Shown: positions 21,854 through 22,254 of the stretch, one piece after another
Numbering within the stretch: the first letter of the stretch is position 1
How the letters are laid out: each line of letters starts with the position of its first letter
From: Candidatus Hydrogenedentota bacterium
Lineage (GTDB): Bacteria; Hydrogenedentota; Hydrogenedentia; Hydrogenedentales; CAITNO01
DNA: 22,254 nucleotides
Direction: 5' to 3'
Assembly (NCBI GenBank): GCA_903822375.1
Contig: CAIJOU010000858.1
Location: 1-22,254, forward strand
Position numbers and translations under genes: made by a program
The notes under the pieces: model-generated
Databases searched by the model: none
What the model saw: the letters and a program-made list of their open reading frames with translations, nothing else
Told to the model about the DNA's origin: nothing

Positions 21854-21857
21854 GAAG

Positions 21858-22172
21858 CTATAGCTTGTCATCTCGCTCTATGGGTATAGGCCCCACTTCG
21901 CCCATGTACCAGTGCCTGGCACTTGACCAGTACCAGTCTTCGGGAGCCTCCACAAGACGTGCACGCACAGGGTTGTTGTGGATGTACTTCATCATGTCGT
22001 GGATTATGGACGGCTCGTTTACATTTCTGTCATATCCCCCGCCCTTTTCCCAGAATCGATAGGGACGGCGGGAATCCCCTGTTGCCAGTAGCTTCAAGGC
22101 ACCAGGTGATCCACCCGCGCAGCCCCGCTCGCGACGCTTGATGTCGCTCGACGCCTTGCGCGGCTTCGACAT
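21858..22172 (-). pseudogene. Second RAYT-type transposase, C-terminal part (partial or broken)
   Basis: The last 104 aa of a RAYT different from the one at 35-628. The C-terminal signature is clear: RFWEKGGGYDRNV, then MMKYIHNNPVRARLVEAPEDWYWSSARHW, with catalytic Tyr probably Y63 of this fragment in KYIHNNPV. The HUH metal site should lie about 55 residues before RFW, but in this frame a TAA stands at 22212-22214 and no H-x-H is seen in the remaining 40 bp of the window. So the gene is either a truncated or decayed copy, or the frame shifts near the window edge. ATG at 22172 is only the first Met after the stop. The REPIN B element starts 4 bp past the gene end, the usual place for a cognate REP. 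C-terminal identity is firm; intactness is doubtful. Confidence 0.7.
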
Positions 22173-22254
22173 GTTCTGGATTGTCGGCGGCGAAGAAATC
22201 GTGCATGGCCTTTACAAAGCCTGGCCGTCCGGCCCGCTGGGCCTCATGCGCCAT

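Larger units (their letters stand above)
21361..21857. other. Regulatory and repeat region upstream of the hsp20 operon
   Basis: About 500 bp without a credible gene. It holds the hsp20 leader, the sigma-54 promoter, a short AT-rich palindromic site and, further out, REPIN copy B. Open frames through the REPIN are palindrome-derived. Confidence 0.75.

Noticed and set aside
1..22254. CRISPR array, tRNA or rRNA genes
   Set aside because: No regularly spaced direct repeats with unique spacers, no cloverleaf with conserved tRNA bases and no rRNA-like segment was found; the repeats present are solitary hairpin elements.

Overview
The window is about 22 kb of GC-rich bacterial DNA. Genes are tightly packed and intergenic DNA is crowded with palindromic repeats. 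The gene mix includes a secreted DUF5696-type TIM-barrel protein, a GH94-like enzyme, Gfo/Idh/MocA and renalase-like oxidoreductases, a polyprenyl-phosphate sugar transferase, ComEA, paired Hsp20 proteins and REP-associated transposases (RAYTs). This suggests a free-living Gram-negative-type bacterium of the Planctomycetota/Hydrogenedentota kind. That placement is inference from gene content only; there is no rRNA or marker protein here to prove it.

Layout: (1) 1-672 is a RAYT gene bracketed by two copies of a 33-bp hairpin repeat. (2) 713-3925, minus strand: a secreted DUF5696/GH-like protein and ComEA. (3) 4004-4140 is a large double-REP palindrome between divergent genes. (4) 4210-7031, plus strand: a translationally coupled sugar transferase and Wzx-like flippase, an exopolysaccharide or lipid-linked glycan module. 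(5) 7438-14373, plus strand: GH94-like enzyme, ribonuclease G/E with a strong leader hairpin, a TolB-like beta-propeller and a coupled metallophosphoesterase. These are separated by repeats, and one repeat lies inside the phosphoesterase reading frame. (6) 14388-14454: two back-to-back intrinsic terminators. (7) 14468-20200, minus strand: an unknown exported protein, GlpD-type glycerol-3-phosphate dehydrogenase coupled to a frameshifted FAD oxidoreductase, a Gfo/Idh/MocA dehydrogenase, and a two-gene DUF4160-DUF2442 cassette with its own promoter. (8) 20466-21360, minus strand: two hsp20 genes behind a very good sigma-54 promoter. (9) 21728-22254: a second copy of the double-REP palindrome next to the C-terminal part of a second, different RAYT, which runs off or is broken near the window edge.

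The strongest unusual signal is the repeat system. There are four hairpin-repeat families in 22 kb. Two sit beside RAYT genes. One family's two copies keep identical geometry while the hairpin tips change sequence and stay base-paired (compensatory change). The sigma-54 hsp20 promoter, the rng leader hairpin, the repeat inserted between start codon and signal peptide, and the single-base frameshift at 17599-17602 are the other points worth checking. No tRNA, rRNA or CRISPR array was seen.
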